Part shown: one piece after another, positions 1 through 11,500 of the stretch
Position numbering within the stretch: position 1 is the first letter of the stretch
Layout: every line of letters begins with the position of its first letter
NCBI GenBank assembly: GCA_023091665.1
Contig: JALJCQ010000033.1
Location: 496,001-560,000, forward strand
From: Pythium myriotylum
Lineage: Eukaryota; Oomycota; Peronosporomycetes; Pythiales; Pythiaceae
DNA length: 64,000 nucleotides
Reading direction: 5' to 3'
Position numbers and translations under genes: made by a program
Notes under the pieces: model-generated
What the model saw: only the letters and a program-made list of their open reading frames with translations
Database searches by the model: none
Told to the model about the DNA's origin: nothing

Positions 1-484
1 GGCCCACGCGCTTCCCATTCGGCAATCACAAAAGTGTGTGGACGGCCTGAGAAGGCAGACGATCTCAGCTCGGTCCGAGAATCCGGAGACGCCAACGCCA
101 GGTGGATCGCCGGCTCACGCGAGGCTTCTACGTGCTCCGGCTCGTGGTCTCGCGTGGCTCGAGCACTCGGAATGTACTGATGTGAAGTGATGGGAGCCAC
201 CCGACCAGCTGGCGGAACTCGTGACACGGGCGAAACGCTCGGTCACCACCAGCTGGATTCGCCAATCAATGCGAATTTTGGTTCTATTCCAATATATTTC
301 ATCCCGTTCCTCCTTTATATCAGTACGGAAACCATCACTTCAACATTCTTCCGAGATGGCTACAAATTGAAGTTTGGGGAGAGGATGCCTGAACACGGCA
401 CGGATCCCGACATTTAGTAGTATATTACGATCTATGAGTTACCAGACACACAAGTTTTCAAGTTCTACCTCCATACTACGCCAC
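1..484. other. Left edge, no gene resolved
   Basis: Two forward frames are open from the window edge to about position 180 (frames 1 and 2, roughly 60 codons each), so the 3' end of a gene lying mostly outside the window is possible, but neither peptide is recognisable. A 76-codon forward reading frame at about 187-417 has no recognisable domain. The last 60 bp are probably 3' flanking sequence of the folylpolyglutamate synthase gene on the other strand. Confidence 0.4.
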
Positions 485-2041
485 TCATCGTCGAGAAGAT
501 GCAGCCGCAGCTAGGCGACTCTCCGGGGTTGAGAGTCCGGCACCCGCAACGGCGTTGATCGATGGGCTGTCCATCGGCTCCTTGAATCCCAACGCCTGAC
601 GGGCTTCAGCCATCAGGAAGACGCTCCCACATACAACCACAACTTCGTCTTCGGTTGATTTTCTTGCGGCTGCCACGGCGTCATTCACACCACTGGCGAT
701 GTCAGAAATACTGTCGAAGAGAGGGGTGCCAGCGTTCTGGAGCGAGAGGTTGATCTCGTCGAGAGATGCGCCGCGGGGATGGTTCGCCTTGACCAAGTGG
801 ATGCGAGAGTAGAAGTCATCGGCACTGCTGGTCACATCAGCCGTCGACATCACGTTCAGCACTTGACTGATATCTTTATCCGCCGAGAACCCGCAAACAA
901 AGCGGAACTTCTGCGTTGGAAAGCGCTTCCGAAGTGTTCGAACTAGTCTCTCGAATGCCGGCATATTGTGAGCCACGTCGAGGACGATTGTGACTTTCTT
1001 CTCGTTCGAGTTCGGGCGGACGATGTGCAACACCTGGAAGCGACACGGAGGTCGGATGTTGAGGGCCGAGCTGATACGAGGACTTTCGACATCGATAACA
1101 AGCGGCGTCTTAATTTTTCCTTGGTGAGATAGAAGGTTCAGCTGAAGGCACACTTCACGAGCGATGGCTGTGTTTTCCTCGTTGAAGTCATCATCAAACT
1201 CTCCCGTCGTATCAACCCTTACCAGCGGAGCGTGGACCGCAGAAGCGTGACTCTTCATGATCTCAACGGGAACCTGAGGGCCGATAACCACAGGAGTTCC
1301 CGGCTTGATTATACCCGCTTTCTCTTTCGCGATTGCCTCGATTGTGTTGCCGAGGATCCTTGTGTGGTCCATCCCAATGGAGGTAATCACGGACACCGCC
1401 GGTTTGACGATATTCGTCGCATCCAACCGACCACCGAGACCGGTTTCGAGCACAACGCAGTCCACTTGTTGCTTTGCGAAATGCTGGAATGCAAGCATGG
1501 TCGTAATCTCGAAGAATGTAGCTGGGATCCGCAACTGGGCGCTGACATTGAAGATCTGGGATAGGTGCTCACACACATCTGCCTCTGAGATGAGTTCGCC
1601 ATTGATGTGAATGCGCTCCCGGAAGCACGAGACGTGAGGTGAAACAAACAAGCCTGTCTTGTAACCGGATCGCTCGAGAGCCTTCGCCACCTTCAGTGAC
1701 ACTGAGCCCTTCCCGTTCGTTCCCGCGACGTGAACGATCTCAAATCGAGACGCAGGGTCTCCAAACGCTGCATTCAGCTGGGCCATATTCTCGATCCCGA
1801 GCTTGACGGCCGTGAAGCGGTTCACTTGGTAGAGGCGCTGGACGAGGAACTCGTACGCGGTGGCCGAGTGAGCTGGCGGAGTGGACACCGCGAGCGGCGC
1901 CGTGGCCTCGCTGGACGCGGCGGACGGAGCGAGGCGGAAGTGCGCGGGCGAGAGCACCGTGTAGGCCGGGAAGTGGCGGCGCAGCGCGGCGTCGGCGACG
2001 CGAGGGCGCGTGAGCGAGCCCGCGCGCATGCCGAGGCCCAT
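485..2041 (-). CDS. Folylpolyglutamate synthase / dihydrofolate synthase (FolC family)
   Basis: Single-exon gene of 518 residues. The enzyme adds glutamate to folates (and in some members to dihydropteroate) using ATP, keeping folate cofactors inside the cell or mitochondrion. The Mur-ligase-type P-loop GTNGKGS lies at about residues 107-113, followed by the family segment SPHVSCFRERIHING and the ETGLGGRLDATN block, and a C-terminal ligase domain with the DVAHN motif. The first 60 residues are rich in Arg, Ala and Ser and precede the conserved fold, so a mitochondrial presequence is likely (inference). The ATG at 2041 is the first in-frame ATG; codons upstream of it offer only a TTG. It is transcribed divergently from the JmjC gene, with 220 bp between the start codons. 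Whether it is mono- or bifunctional cannot be told from sequence. Confidence 0.9.
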   Translation of the reverse strand: MGLGMRAGSLTRPRVADAALRRHFPAYTVLSPAHFRLAPSAASSEATAPLAVSTPPAHSATAYEFLVQRLYQVNRFTAVKLGIENMAQLNAAFGDPASRFEIVHVAGTNGKGSVSLKVAKALERSGYKTGLFVSPHVSCFRERIHINGELISEADVCEHLSQIFNVSAQLRIPATFFEITTMLAFQHFAKQQVDCVVLETGLGGRLDATNIVKPAVSVITSIGMDHTRILGNTIEAIAKEKAGIIKPGTPVVIGPQVPVEIMKSHASAVHAPLVRVDTTGEFDDDFNEENTAIAREVCLQLNLLSHQGKIKTPLVIDVESPRISSALNIRPPCRFQVLHIVRPNSNEKKVTIVLDVAHNMPAFERLVRTLRKRFPTQKFRFVCGFSADKDISQVLNVMSTADVTSSADDFYSRIHLVKANHPRGASLDEINLSLQNAGTPLFDSISDIASGVNDAVAAARKSTEDEVVVVCGSVFLMAEARQALGFKEPMDSPSINAVAGAGLSTPESRLAAAASSRR

Positions 2042-2261
2042 TCTCAAGTGAGCTCGTCGATCCGCGGAACAGAAATTGGTGGTCTAACATCAACCCTAAC
2101 CATGTTTAACATAGGCGTTTTGATTGGAGGAAACGAGTTCCGAAGCACGTTCTGAAGTTGACGTCGACCATTGATGGGAGAATCGAAGACGTTTTCTACT
2201 AGAACCGGAAAATCCGATTTTTTTTTGTTATGGTCCCAAAACACGGTGACCACTTAGCATC
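2042..2261. promoter_or_regulatory. Shared divergent promoter region folC / KDM8-like
   Basis: This 220-bp stretch separates the start codons of two genes read in opposite directions, so it must hold both promoters. It includes an A/T-rich run near 2216-2229. No specific factor site can be defended. Confidence 0.5.
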
Positions 2262-3831
2262 ATGCAGAATGAACTGGATGAGATCCTTCGCGTGGATGAG
2301 CTCCCGTCTACGTTCGTGAAGGGTGCGATCGCTCTCTCAAACGAGCAGGGCAGGAAGAGGAGCTAAGCGGTGGTATTTATTCAGAGCTGAGTGAGCATGG
2401 TGGCGCCGCCGTGCTGTGGCTGCTGAAGCAAGCGATCCACGAGAGCCGCACAGAGCCACTGGAGAGACTGGCGGGTGACTGCTACGATCGCACGTGGGAG
2501 AGATTGCACTGCGGAAGCTGGAAGAGTATACACCGCGTGTGGCGATTAGCCTTTGGCTTTGCCTGCGTCATGAAAGTAAATCTGGTACTTTAGCTTGGGC
2601 CTATGGCATGTAGATAAATCTTATTGGTGCCTCTGTAGGCCAAATGCTTTGCACGACGAAACCAATTCCTGGAGAGCCTCCGGACCTTGGATATGGTAAG
2701 CGCACACGCCAGTTGCCCCTTGTTTTCTGTGCCTGGTTCAACTTGCTCAAATTCATAGTGCCTAATGATGGCGGGTCCGCACGTTGTTCCTCATATTCAT
2801 GAGATGATTGCTAAAGTCGAGGACACGATGAAACACCAGGCAACAGTAGACGATCCTCCGTCTAGTCAGGTGAAGAGAAGGCGGCTGCTCACTGCAGAAC
2901 CGAAGATGCCGCGAACTGAAGACCGGTTGCTTTCGCTGGAGTTCCCAATTGCACGCATCCATTTGCCGTCACTGGATGATTTCTTTCGCCTCCACATGCT
3001 GACAAAGTAAGCTCAAGGTGCACTCCAAACGCGTCTCTCGACTCACTTTGTTTCGGTGCTTCGGTCCCGTAGTACTCCTGTTATAATTACTGGAGCGATG
3101 GACATGTGGCCAGCTATGGGCATCCATGATTCGAGCCGTGGGTGGAGCAACCTAAACTACTTCCGCCAAGTAGCAGGGTATCGTACGATTCCTGTCGAAA
3201 TCGGATCAAACTACTTAGCAGACGATTGGGGTCAAGAGCTCATGACAATGAACGAGTTCATCGACCGCTTTATACAACACCTTCCTGGTGAGGTGAACAG
3301 ACAACGATCCGTGGGGTACTTAGCTCAGCATCACCTCTTCGACCAGGTAAGATTTATTTCGCAACACAAGCTAGTTGCCATGGTTCCAAGATTGGTTCTG
3401 CACAGATACCGGCTTTAGGGAAAGATATCATGACACCCGATTATTGCACACTCCAGCGAAGTGCCATCGGCGCGGGTGGATTCGGAGACGATGACATCGC
3501 CGTGAATGCGTGGTTCGGTCCGGGGAACACCGTCTCTCCGCTTCACTTTGACCCGAAGGACAATTTGCTCTGTCAGGTGGTGGGCAAGAAGTACCTTCGA
3601 TTATTCGCCCCGGAGGAAAGTGATAAGCTCTACCCTGTTGAAGGAATTCTCAGCAACACCAGTCAGGTCGACGTTGAGAACCCCGATATATCTCGTTATC
3701 CACTATTTACGACTGCAGACTACGTCGAATGCATACTGAGCGAAGGGGAAATGCTGTATATTCCTCCAAAATACTGGCACTTCGTGCGATCACTGAGTGC
3801 GAGCTTCTCCGTGAGCTTCTGGTGGTCGTAG
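2262..3831 (+). CDS. KDM8: JmjC-domain protein, KDM8/JMJD5 type
   Basis: Six exons (2262-2322, 2385-2575, 2639-2695, 2759-3006, 3073-3346, 3406-3831) join in phase to give 418 residues, close to the 416 of human KDM8. Proteins of this family are Fe(II)/2-oxoglutarate oxygenases; the animal member has been described as a nuclear hydroxylase/demethylase. The N-terminal helical part contains the family block [12 protein letters not shown]. The JmjC barrel runs from about residue 190 to the end, with [42 protein letters not shown] (Fe ligands H and D) and a second Fe ligand H in KYWHFVR near residue 401; it ends in the family C-terminus FSVSFWWS. Introns are 59-66 nt. The first intron (2323-2384) resolves what looks like a frame break near 2350. 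The stop lies 6 bp from the stop of BBS7 on the other strand. Confidence 0.92.
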
Positions 3832-3837
3832 TAGTAA

Positions 3838-6174
3838 TCAGTCTCTCAAGTAGAAATCGACGAGGCTCTCAAAGTGATAGTGCTCAATTAGTTGATACAA
3901 ACGCGGCAAGTTTTGTTTGACGTTCGAGCCCCGGAACTTGCACAGGTCCACGTAGAGGTCAGTGAGGATTCCTGCAAGGTAATTGAGAGCCTTGGGGCTA
4001 GCCTTAAAGTCGCTCATTATCTTGGTGCTCTGGTTCAGGATGTGCTGGTACTCAGGTGCCATCCACGAAGCATAGTCTTCTTCGTGCATCTGCAGCTCCT
4101 TAATGCCATCGATCAGTTTCACTTGACTAGCAAGAGCGTGCTTGGAATCCAACAGTGGTCGAAGATACCCCAGCATTACAGGAATTGTCTCCTTCTTGAC
4201 GTCAAGGGAGAGGTTTAAAGTCACCTTACGTGCCGTTGCTTCCTTCGTGATGACTTCTTTGAGAATTGCTATTACTGACACCGATGGCGACGTGAACGAC
4301 GCTTCTCCTTTGCAATATCGGCAAGCAAGAAAGCTACCGATGAATGTGTTCTTGTAGTACATAACTATGTCTTCCTCTTGGAGTCGACTAGGTACCTCTG
4401 GTAAACACAGAGAAATCCATTCGTGGATTTGTAGCAGTGTAAAAGCACCGCTAAGGTGAAGAGAGTTAGTCGGCCCCTTCATTTCGCTCTCATCAACAAC
4501 GTTGACGCGATGGTGAAGTGACAACGGTTTCACGTAAAATTTTACGGCTTGTGCTGCTTTAGGTGACCCATCTGTGGTCACCGTGGCCTCGATGTCACCA
4601 AACTGTCCTTCAATGGTTCTTACACTAAAATCTAGTCGGTTCGTTGGCTCAAGGCACCGATATGTCGCGAGAAAGTGCGTGTTGTTTTGTGGATCTGCAG
4701 GGGACTTGCTCACAATAGCGAGGTTGCGATCGTTCTCAAGCAAATCAATGGGAACAGCAGAGTGCAATACAACCGACTGGATACTCATCGGAACTTCAAT
4801 CGATACGTCGTACGCACCTATCGATGGATTAAGCTGAAACTTGTGATTGACCACCAAGTCCTCTGCAACAGGCAGAAAATCCTTCTCACTACCACGATAT
4901 CTGCTAGCGCGCTCTTTCTCTCTCGTGAGCTTTTCTTCGAGCTGAGCGATCTCTTTCCGCAGCTTGACGATTCTAGTCTCGCGCTGCACAGTTCCACGAG
5001 TGCGTCCGTACGAGTCTTCAGCATCTGGTTGATCCAGAGGCTCAGTCGTGAAGCTCATAATCCGCCCTGAGAATGTTGTGGCAACCACTTCTTCGTACCC
5101 TGGTGTTGAAACAATGCCTCCTTGGACGCAACGTATGCTGTCGGTACTCAGGTTCTCAAATAGCTTGGTAACCTCTCCGCTTTGGTCAAAGGCATAAACC
5201 TCGATACGGCCGTCGTCTCGGCCAATAACGATCTCAGGAACATCGTCTTTGTTCAGATCAATACAAGTTATCGAGTTTATAGCCGCTGCAGAACTTGTTG
5301 CTCCTGGGGCTGTGGTAAACTCCTCTGCGTCGTTGGTAGTCGAGGTCTTCCACTTCGTCTTCAGCTTCTCACCGTTAAAGCTCACCAGTCCGATGGTGCC
5401 AGCAGCGGTGCCGTACAGAATGTCTGCATGCCCGGAAGACTTACCATGAATCACCCGCGCCAACGAAGTCACAGGCGCAGCGACCGACTTCTTAGTGATC
5501 ACGGAGCCATCCTTGCCAATCACCCGTAGGTAGCGATCCTGACAGCCCAACACTGCAAAGAAATCTTGGTCATGGCTGACACTTACAATGATCATGTCGT
5601 TGATCTTATCGGGCGACATGAATGACGCCTTGTCGACTCCATTATCGTACTGATTGTATATGTAATCGGTAGCAGTCCAGAGCTTGTTGTCGAAAGTGTG
5701 GATCTTGGTGATAGACTCGGCCAGATTGCTCTGAAACCTAAAAAACTCTTTTCCTTTCTTGTTGAAGCCGTAAATGTTCTGGGCTGTTGAGACGAACGCT
5801 TTATCTTCGGTGCCCTTACTAGTGCCCATGTGCACGCACGCAACAGGGTTCCCGAGGGCGATAGTTTTGTAAACGGCCTTTCCAAGCCGAATTAAGGATA
5901 TTACCAATGCACCCAACAACTTTGAGAATTCGATTACGCACCTGAGGCTCTCCACGCTTCATCTGAAAGCTAGATACCACTCCATACTCATCACCAACCA
6001 CAAACTTTTGCTGTTGGGCTGTTGTCAGTTTGGTTCTCCACTGGGTGGTTCCAATCCGCAGGAAAATCCCACCTTCTTCTTCTTCTTGCTGAGTGGAAGC
6101 AAGCGTAACGAGTGGCGGCTCGCGATCGGTCCCACTTTCAGGAGCTCTGCCTGCGAGAGCGACAGCGACGACAT
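3838..6174 (-). CDS. BBS7: BBS7, BBSome subunit
   Basis: Three exons (6073-6174, 5942-6010, 3838-5877) with introns of 62 and 64 nt give 736 residues; human BBS7 has 715. BBS7 is part of the BBSome, the coat that carries membrane proteins in and out of cilia. The order fits the family: an N-terminal beta-propeller (KFVVGDEYGVV, KGKEFFRF, SPDKINDM, GRDDGRIEVYAFD), a coiled-coil segment (about residues 360-385, RIVKLRKEIAQLEEKL), an appendage-like domain (LATYRCLEPTNRLDF, PLSLHHRVN) and a helical C-terminus (KLIDGIKELQMHEE). The tiny first exon ends in five Lys codons directly before the donor. An uninterrupted frame through the exon 1/intron region lacks an ATG, which is why the spliced start at 6174 was chosen. 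This gene implies a flagellated cell stage. Confidence 0.93.
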
Positions 6175-6985
6175 TGGCGCCGGTTGTGAAGCGAATCGAA
6201 CTGATCGCCGCTTCGTGCTGGTGGCGTCGCTTCAAAATCGCGAGTGTTGAACGAATGTTGCACACAGGTCGCACCGGTGCTCCGATCCGGAATGATTGTT
6301 AGGATCCGCTGACCTTCACTCCAAGTGCAACAAATTGTTGCCGACGCTCTCGTCTCCGCCCGACCCGCTCTCCTCGTTGGGGTCTTCTCGCCCGACGCCG
6401 CCGCTGTGCGCCACCGCGCGCCCTCCGCCGCGAGTCGCGCCTACGATATCGAAGGAATCCGTTCAGTTCTTCAACTTCGCTAACCCCATCTGCGTCTAGG
6501 GATGAGGATCAGTTTCTCCATTTTGATTGGGAACACTCGGAACGCATCTCCGCTTCAAGCAGGTCTGGGTTTCTGAAGGTGATGACCCACTCCAAATGAA
6601 CCCGAGCGAGATAGGTCAGAACCCGCTACTTTTGGAAGTTTTTGACCCCAAACCGAAACGGGTATGGGTTGTCATTTGTGACCAGGTCGGGTCTGTAAAC
6701 CCGTGTTCTTGGGGGTGTGGGTTCACGGTCCATGCGCTACCCTTTTCTTCTCTCTGTGCCCATGGCCGACAAACGGGTTTTGGTCGAGAGGCAAGAAGGA
6801 AAGCATGGCACTCAAGTGAAGCGGGTTAGCAACTGTGGAGTCGCCACTGTGATGAGGGTCAGCGGGTTTCCCTGTTTTGTGCCCATTGCCCGGCGGACGT
6901 GGCGTCGAGGAAGAACCGTCAGTCGCGATCATCCCTCGGGCCGCCGCCTCCCTCCCCCTTCTATTTGCTCCTCCTACTCGCCACC
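6175..6985. other. 811-bp intergenic region, divergent promoters, CGGGT-rich
   Basis: It lies between the start codons of BBS7 (-) and the SAP-like gene (+). From about 6560 to 6870 it repeats the core CGGGT or its complement ACCCG at least eight times in varied contexts (for example AACCCG near 6600 and 6618, ACGGGT near 6658 and 6773, GCGGGTT near 6822). No credible coding sequence was found; short forward ORFs at 6296-6499 and 6527-6829 match nothing. Confidence 0.5.
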
Positions 6986-8213
6986 ATGGAAACTCGCTCG
7001 TCGCCCTCCATGGCCGAACTGCGCGTCATCGCCGCCGAGCGCGGACTCAAGTACTACATGCATCTCTCCAAACCAGAACTCTTCGATCTGCTTCAACGGA
7101 AGGAAGGCGGCGGGTCGGCTCCGTCCGCGACAGCCACAGCGTCAGCTGATCCGACGACGGCGTCAGCGAAAGAATCGAATGTGCGCCCGTCAGAGACGGC
7201 GCGCGACGTGTCCAAGGCCGGCTCGAAGATGAGCCAAAAGACTAAGCGGTGCAGCGAGCGCTTGTCCTCGTTAAAGCGCAAGGGTGAAGCGCCCCACAGT
7301 GACTCGGAGGCACCCGAGAAGAAACGCATGAAACGGGTGATTAACGCACTGGATCCGATCATGCTCACTGAGCTGGGTCACCACACGGTAAGCCGTTGTT
7401 TACTTTGCGGTCCTTAAGGCCGTGTCTAATCGTGCTTGCCAATAGTTCGAGTTCGTACGCTCAAATGGCTCAATCGTTGTGTACAACGTGGATACGTTGG
7501 TGCAGTACATTCTTGCCACGGGAGACTTTTCAGAGCCCCAAACGCGGATTCCGTTCTCAGACGATGACCTTCGACGAATTGATGTGATCGTGAGTGCGGA
7601 ATTGTCGCTTGTCCGATAGCGCTTGGTAGTTACTCTAGTTGTTTTAGGCGACAAAGGCAGAACTGGGTGAACGTAGTGTGTTGGAGGCAAAGCGCCACAA
7701 GCACGAGTTCGAGGAGAAGAAAGTCAAGCGCGACGGATTACTCGGTGAGATAATTGTTGTGGTCGATAAGTACCGACCCTTCGGTCTCACATTAGTACCC
7801 ATATCAGGCCTAGAGCGTTGTGCTGGAGAGTTTGTGACAAAAATGCTTGAGATTGTCGAGGGGAACGATCCGGAGGAGGGTCAGATCGAGCTTGTGATGG
7901 ATGTGTTTCCGTCGTTCTCGGACATCTTTGACCAAATCCGAAGGAACGATAAGGAGTATGCGAAGCAGTGCATGAACCACTTCAAGTCGTATATCCGGGG
8001 CCCGAAGAACCGACCAACAGTGGACAACAGTGGACTCTTGCCCGTGATCGTGTCGTTTCTGGATGATGTATCGAGTGGTCAGCAAGGAGCAAGTGCGTTT
8101 GGATTTTGAAGCTCTCGATGATTCCAGAGAGGTGAGTGGTTAGGAAATAGTTTGTTTGTTAGGATTAGTCGACATGTACGCAGATTCGTGCTGAGAAGAA
8201 AGGGAAGAATTAG
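6986..8213 (+). CDS. SAP-like domain protein of unknown function
   Basis: At least four exons (6986-7387, 7446-7589, 7648-7744, 7808 onward) with 58-63-nt introns. The start was chosen because its context is CCACCATGG. Residues 9-37 (AELRVIAAERGLKYYMHLSK) look like a SAP helix-extended-loop-helix, a fold often used to bind DNA, followed by a basic linker with KR-rich stretches that could be a nuclear signal. A second conserved-looking block has NGSIVVYNVDTLVQYILATG and TRIPFSDDDL; I do not know its family. The third intron (7745-7807) is a multiple of three without stops, so retention would insert 21 residues. The 3' end is unclear: the open frame stops at 8109 (314 residues), but the +1 frame reads a coherent tail (KEQVRLDFEALDDSRE) up to a good donor at 8132 and, after a 52-nt intron, a last exon ending at 8213. 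Confidence 0.65.
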
Positions 8214-8579
8214 GAAGCCTGCATATTTATCCACAAAAGTGTACTCAGAGCAGCAAATTCTTCTCAGTCGCCCATTGTTTCCCCACAAGATCGGAGTGTT
8301 TGTCGACGAGGTGTCGACAGTCCCGGAAATGTTGCAGTTGGGCTCGTCACTGGATGCACTGACTTCAATGTTCCTGTAGAGGAATCCTTGCTCTTATATG
8401 GTAGATTATTTGGTGTGGTGCACATAAATCCCGGATTGCTCCTGCATCTTGCGCGGGCGTTTCAAAGAGCGAAAGCGAGGGAAACCAAAATGTGCCTCCC
8501 GCCGAAGCAATGGCACTCTCTGTTTCACTTGGGAAGCCGACGGGCGCATTGAGTAGACGTCTCCTACGATTTGGATGCG
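8214..8579. other. Intergenic region upstream of the IP3R-like gene
   Basis: 366 bp between the probable 3' end of the SAP-like gene and the start codon of the channel gene. A short forward open frame ends at 8379 but has no recognisable content. Nothing else is visible. Confidence 0.4.
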
Positions 8580-11500
8580 ATGGGGGAACCTCCGACGGCG
8601 GCTCAAGGTGACGCGACGGGCGCGCCACACAGCGCGTCGAGCGCGCGCAGGGAAGAGGCGTCGCTGCGCGTGCCGAGAACCCCAGCGTCTCGAGCGAAAG
8701 GGCTCAGAATCGACACCAACGTGCCAGACAACGGGCCAGGCTCCGTCTTGGCGTCTCCGCTTGCGATTCTCTCGAGCAGGAAGCCACCAGCCAACTCACA
8801 GCACCTATTCCGAGAGCAAGAGGTTACAGCAGACCGAAGATCCCGGCTCTCGTCGCCATTCCTCGAGTACGGTATGATCATTTCTCTTGTGTCCGACGGT
8901 CGTGATGGTATCATTTGTGCCGAGGGTTTTGCCTCTTGTGAAGTCCGTCTCGAAAACCTAGGCTTTAGCTCTGAGCTCGGTGTCAACGAGGAATCGGAGA
9001 AGCGACCGACAGACTTCAATCGATTACCCAACGGAACAGATCGTCGACTAGGCGTGCTGTCCTGCCCGTTTCATGACTGCCTTTTTGAAGTAGTTCCAAA
9101 GATGACCTACGATGCCACTTCGGCACTTCAAGGACTGGTTGGGGTTTCCCATCAGCATTCAAGACACACCCATCATCGATCTAGCAGCAGTGTGTTCAGT
9201 GGAGTGTCAGACACCGCCGTCGTGGCAAATCTACGGTTCAAGAGTGAGGCTGAGGCTCGCCTGAACTCAATAACGTATCGCAAGCTCAAAGGCACACGGG
9301 TTCTCTACGGCCAGGTATGTTGATTTGCTACCACAACACCTGGCAGCAAGCTAACCCTGCTGACCCGTTCCAACAAGCTAGACCTTGCAACTTCGGCATG
9401 TAAAGACTGGAGATTTTATGTGCCTTGAAGAGACTTCATTTGCACTAAGAGGAACAGAACACAAACAAGTAAGTTATCGCGTGGGACAGATCAACACGGC
9501 TTTGACTTGATGAGTCCCATTCAGGTGTACTTAGAAGGTGGCTCCGCGAGAGCTCATTTCACAATCATGCCCCGGTTCAAGCTGCGGGCAAAAGGTGCCC
9601 CTGTGCAGATGACGGATCAGGTATCCCTGACATGACTTAATCGCTGGGTCGGGGCTCACAATGTTTCGTTTCTACAGTTATTGCTGACGAGCGAGAATAC
9701 TGGCCAGTTGTTGAGCCTGCATGCTTCGAATGGTCGAAATGGTGGTCGATCAGCTTGTCCTGTGGTTGGATCAACTAATAGTTCCACACCCTGGAGAGCT
9801 ATTCTTTTTGAACAGCCAACCCGTGTTCCTCTAAACACTCACCACCAGATCCAATCAGAGATTCGGGCAGGATGCTGCGTTCGGTTGCTTCACCTTGAGT
9901 CCTCGTGTTTGCTGCAGTACGACACTCATCTCTCTAAGGACCCACCAATGGTATCGCTCTGCTTTCACGATTATGAGGGACTCGGTGGCTCCGATGAAGA
10001 CTTGGTTGGATGTTTATCTGCAGAATCGATATGGATGGTCGAAAGATCTTCCTTATTTGACGGGGGCGAAATCTTGTGGAAAGATAGTCTGTGTCTGCGG
10101 CATCTCCTCACAGGGAAGTACCTTGCTTTAGAAGATATCTCGCAGCCTCAAACTCGAACCGTCCGATCTTCACCTGCTTCTTCTACATCACCGTCAAATA
10201 CTCTGCGCGTCGGAGCAAGCGCTGCACCGGAAGTATTTTCATTGTTTTCTACTGCTACCACAGATTTCGAGTGAGTTATATCTTGCCGAGTTCCGCTGAT
10301 GCTCGATGCTGACTTTAAGTCCAATGCCAGTGCTCAGGTGCTGGACGCGTCCGTTGCCCTCATTCAGCATTCTGCCTCGAAGTCGTTTGTGCACTCACCA
10401 GAAACACACGCATCGAGCATGGCAGACATTCGTCTATCTTCGATCGCTTTCGGAAGCCGAGATAATTCGGGTTCGACATTCTCAGTTGTTGCATTACAAG
10501 GTGCAAGAGATGAGGACGCGTTTAAGATCATGAAAGTTCTCCAAGATGAAGTTGACGACACACTCCTCCTTATGTCTTACAAGAAAGCGCTGAAAAATTT
10601 TATCGTACAGTTTGACGGAGTTAGCAACAACAAGAAAAATTGTGATATGCCAGTTCCTGCTAGATTTCTCGACCGTGACGGCCTGCTCGCAACGATGGTT
10701 GGTGTGGAAGATGCAGCTACTAGTCTCATCCGATTTTGCCATCAGGGTAAGCAGCAGTCGTCTCGTGTGCACCGGTTGAGGCAAAGCATGTTTCAAGCTC
10801 ATGGATACATCGACCTGTTGCTCGACATGATCAAAGCACCATTTGATTGCTTTGGGGGTCCCTTATCTATCGACTTCGTGACATCCTTCAACACTGTTTC
10901 GAACGCGTCACCCGGGAGGTCTGACGATCCCAGTTTCGATCTCGTCGAAGACATTCAGTGCGTGAAAAGCCCCGACGATTTTCCTGGAAACGAACCGAAA
11001 CTTGAGGCTGAAGTCCTTCCGAAGTCTAATACGTCAATCCTTCATTGCATAAGGAAAACTATCAAGGAAGAACCTTACGTTGAAGTCATGCAAGCCATCA
11101 CACGTGTGATAAGGACGTTGAATGTTCTCCTTGTCCAAATCTTCAGCGGCCATCGAGCAAATGAGGTGTATGTTGCCCAAAATGCAATGCCGATGTTGAT
11201 GGAGCTGCTTGGGAACGGTTTCCAGACGTCTCTTCCACTGTCTCACTTACTTCGAGAAAATCGTAATCTCGTCGAATCGATCACAGGATGTGGCGGCATA
11301 ATCCGAAGCTTTTTCGATCTTATCAAATCACGTGGGCGATCCATCCGATACATGCAGTTTCTTGTTGCATTGTGTGTTTCGCACGGGCATGGAGTTCCGA
11401 AAACTCAGGAGGCTATTTGTGAGTTGCTTTTCAATGCATCGAATGGATATCGTGATTTCGTAATCGTTCCAATTCGCGCAACTGAGAGTGGCTTTGAAGT

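Noticed and set aside
2297..2400. Possible frameshift in the KDM8-like gene
   Set aside because: A 62-nt GT-AG intron (2323-2384) in the correct phase joins the ATG at 2262 to the next exon, so no frameshift is needed.
6296..6829. Short forward ORFs upstream of the SAP-like gene
   Set aside because: No family similarity, repeat-like CGGGT sequence, and start contexts are poor.
9621..9677. Second U12-type intron (donor GTATCCCT) in the channel gene
   Set aside because: The donor deviates from GTATCCTTT and the only CTTAAT-like branch lies far from the acceptor; a normal GT-AG intron explains it.
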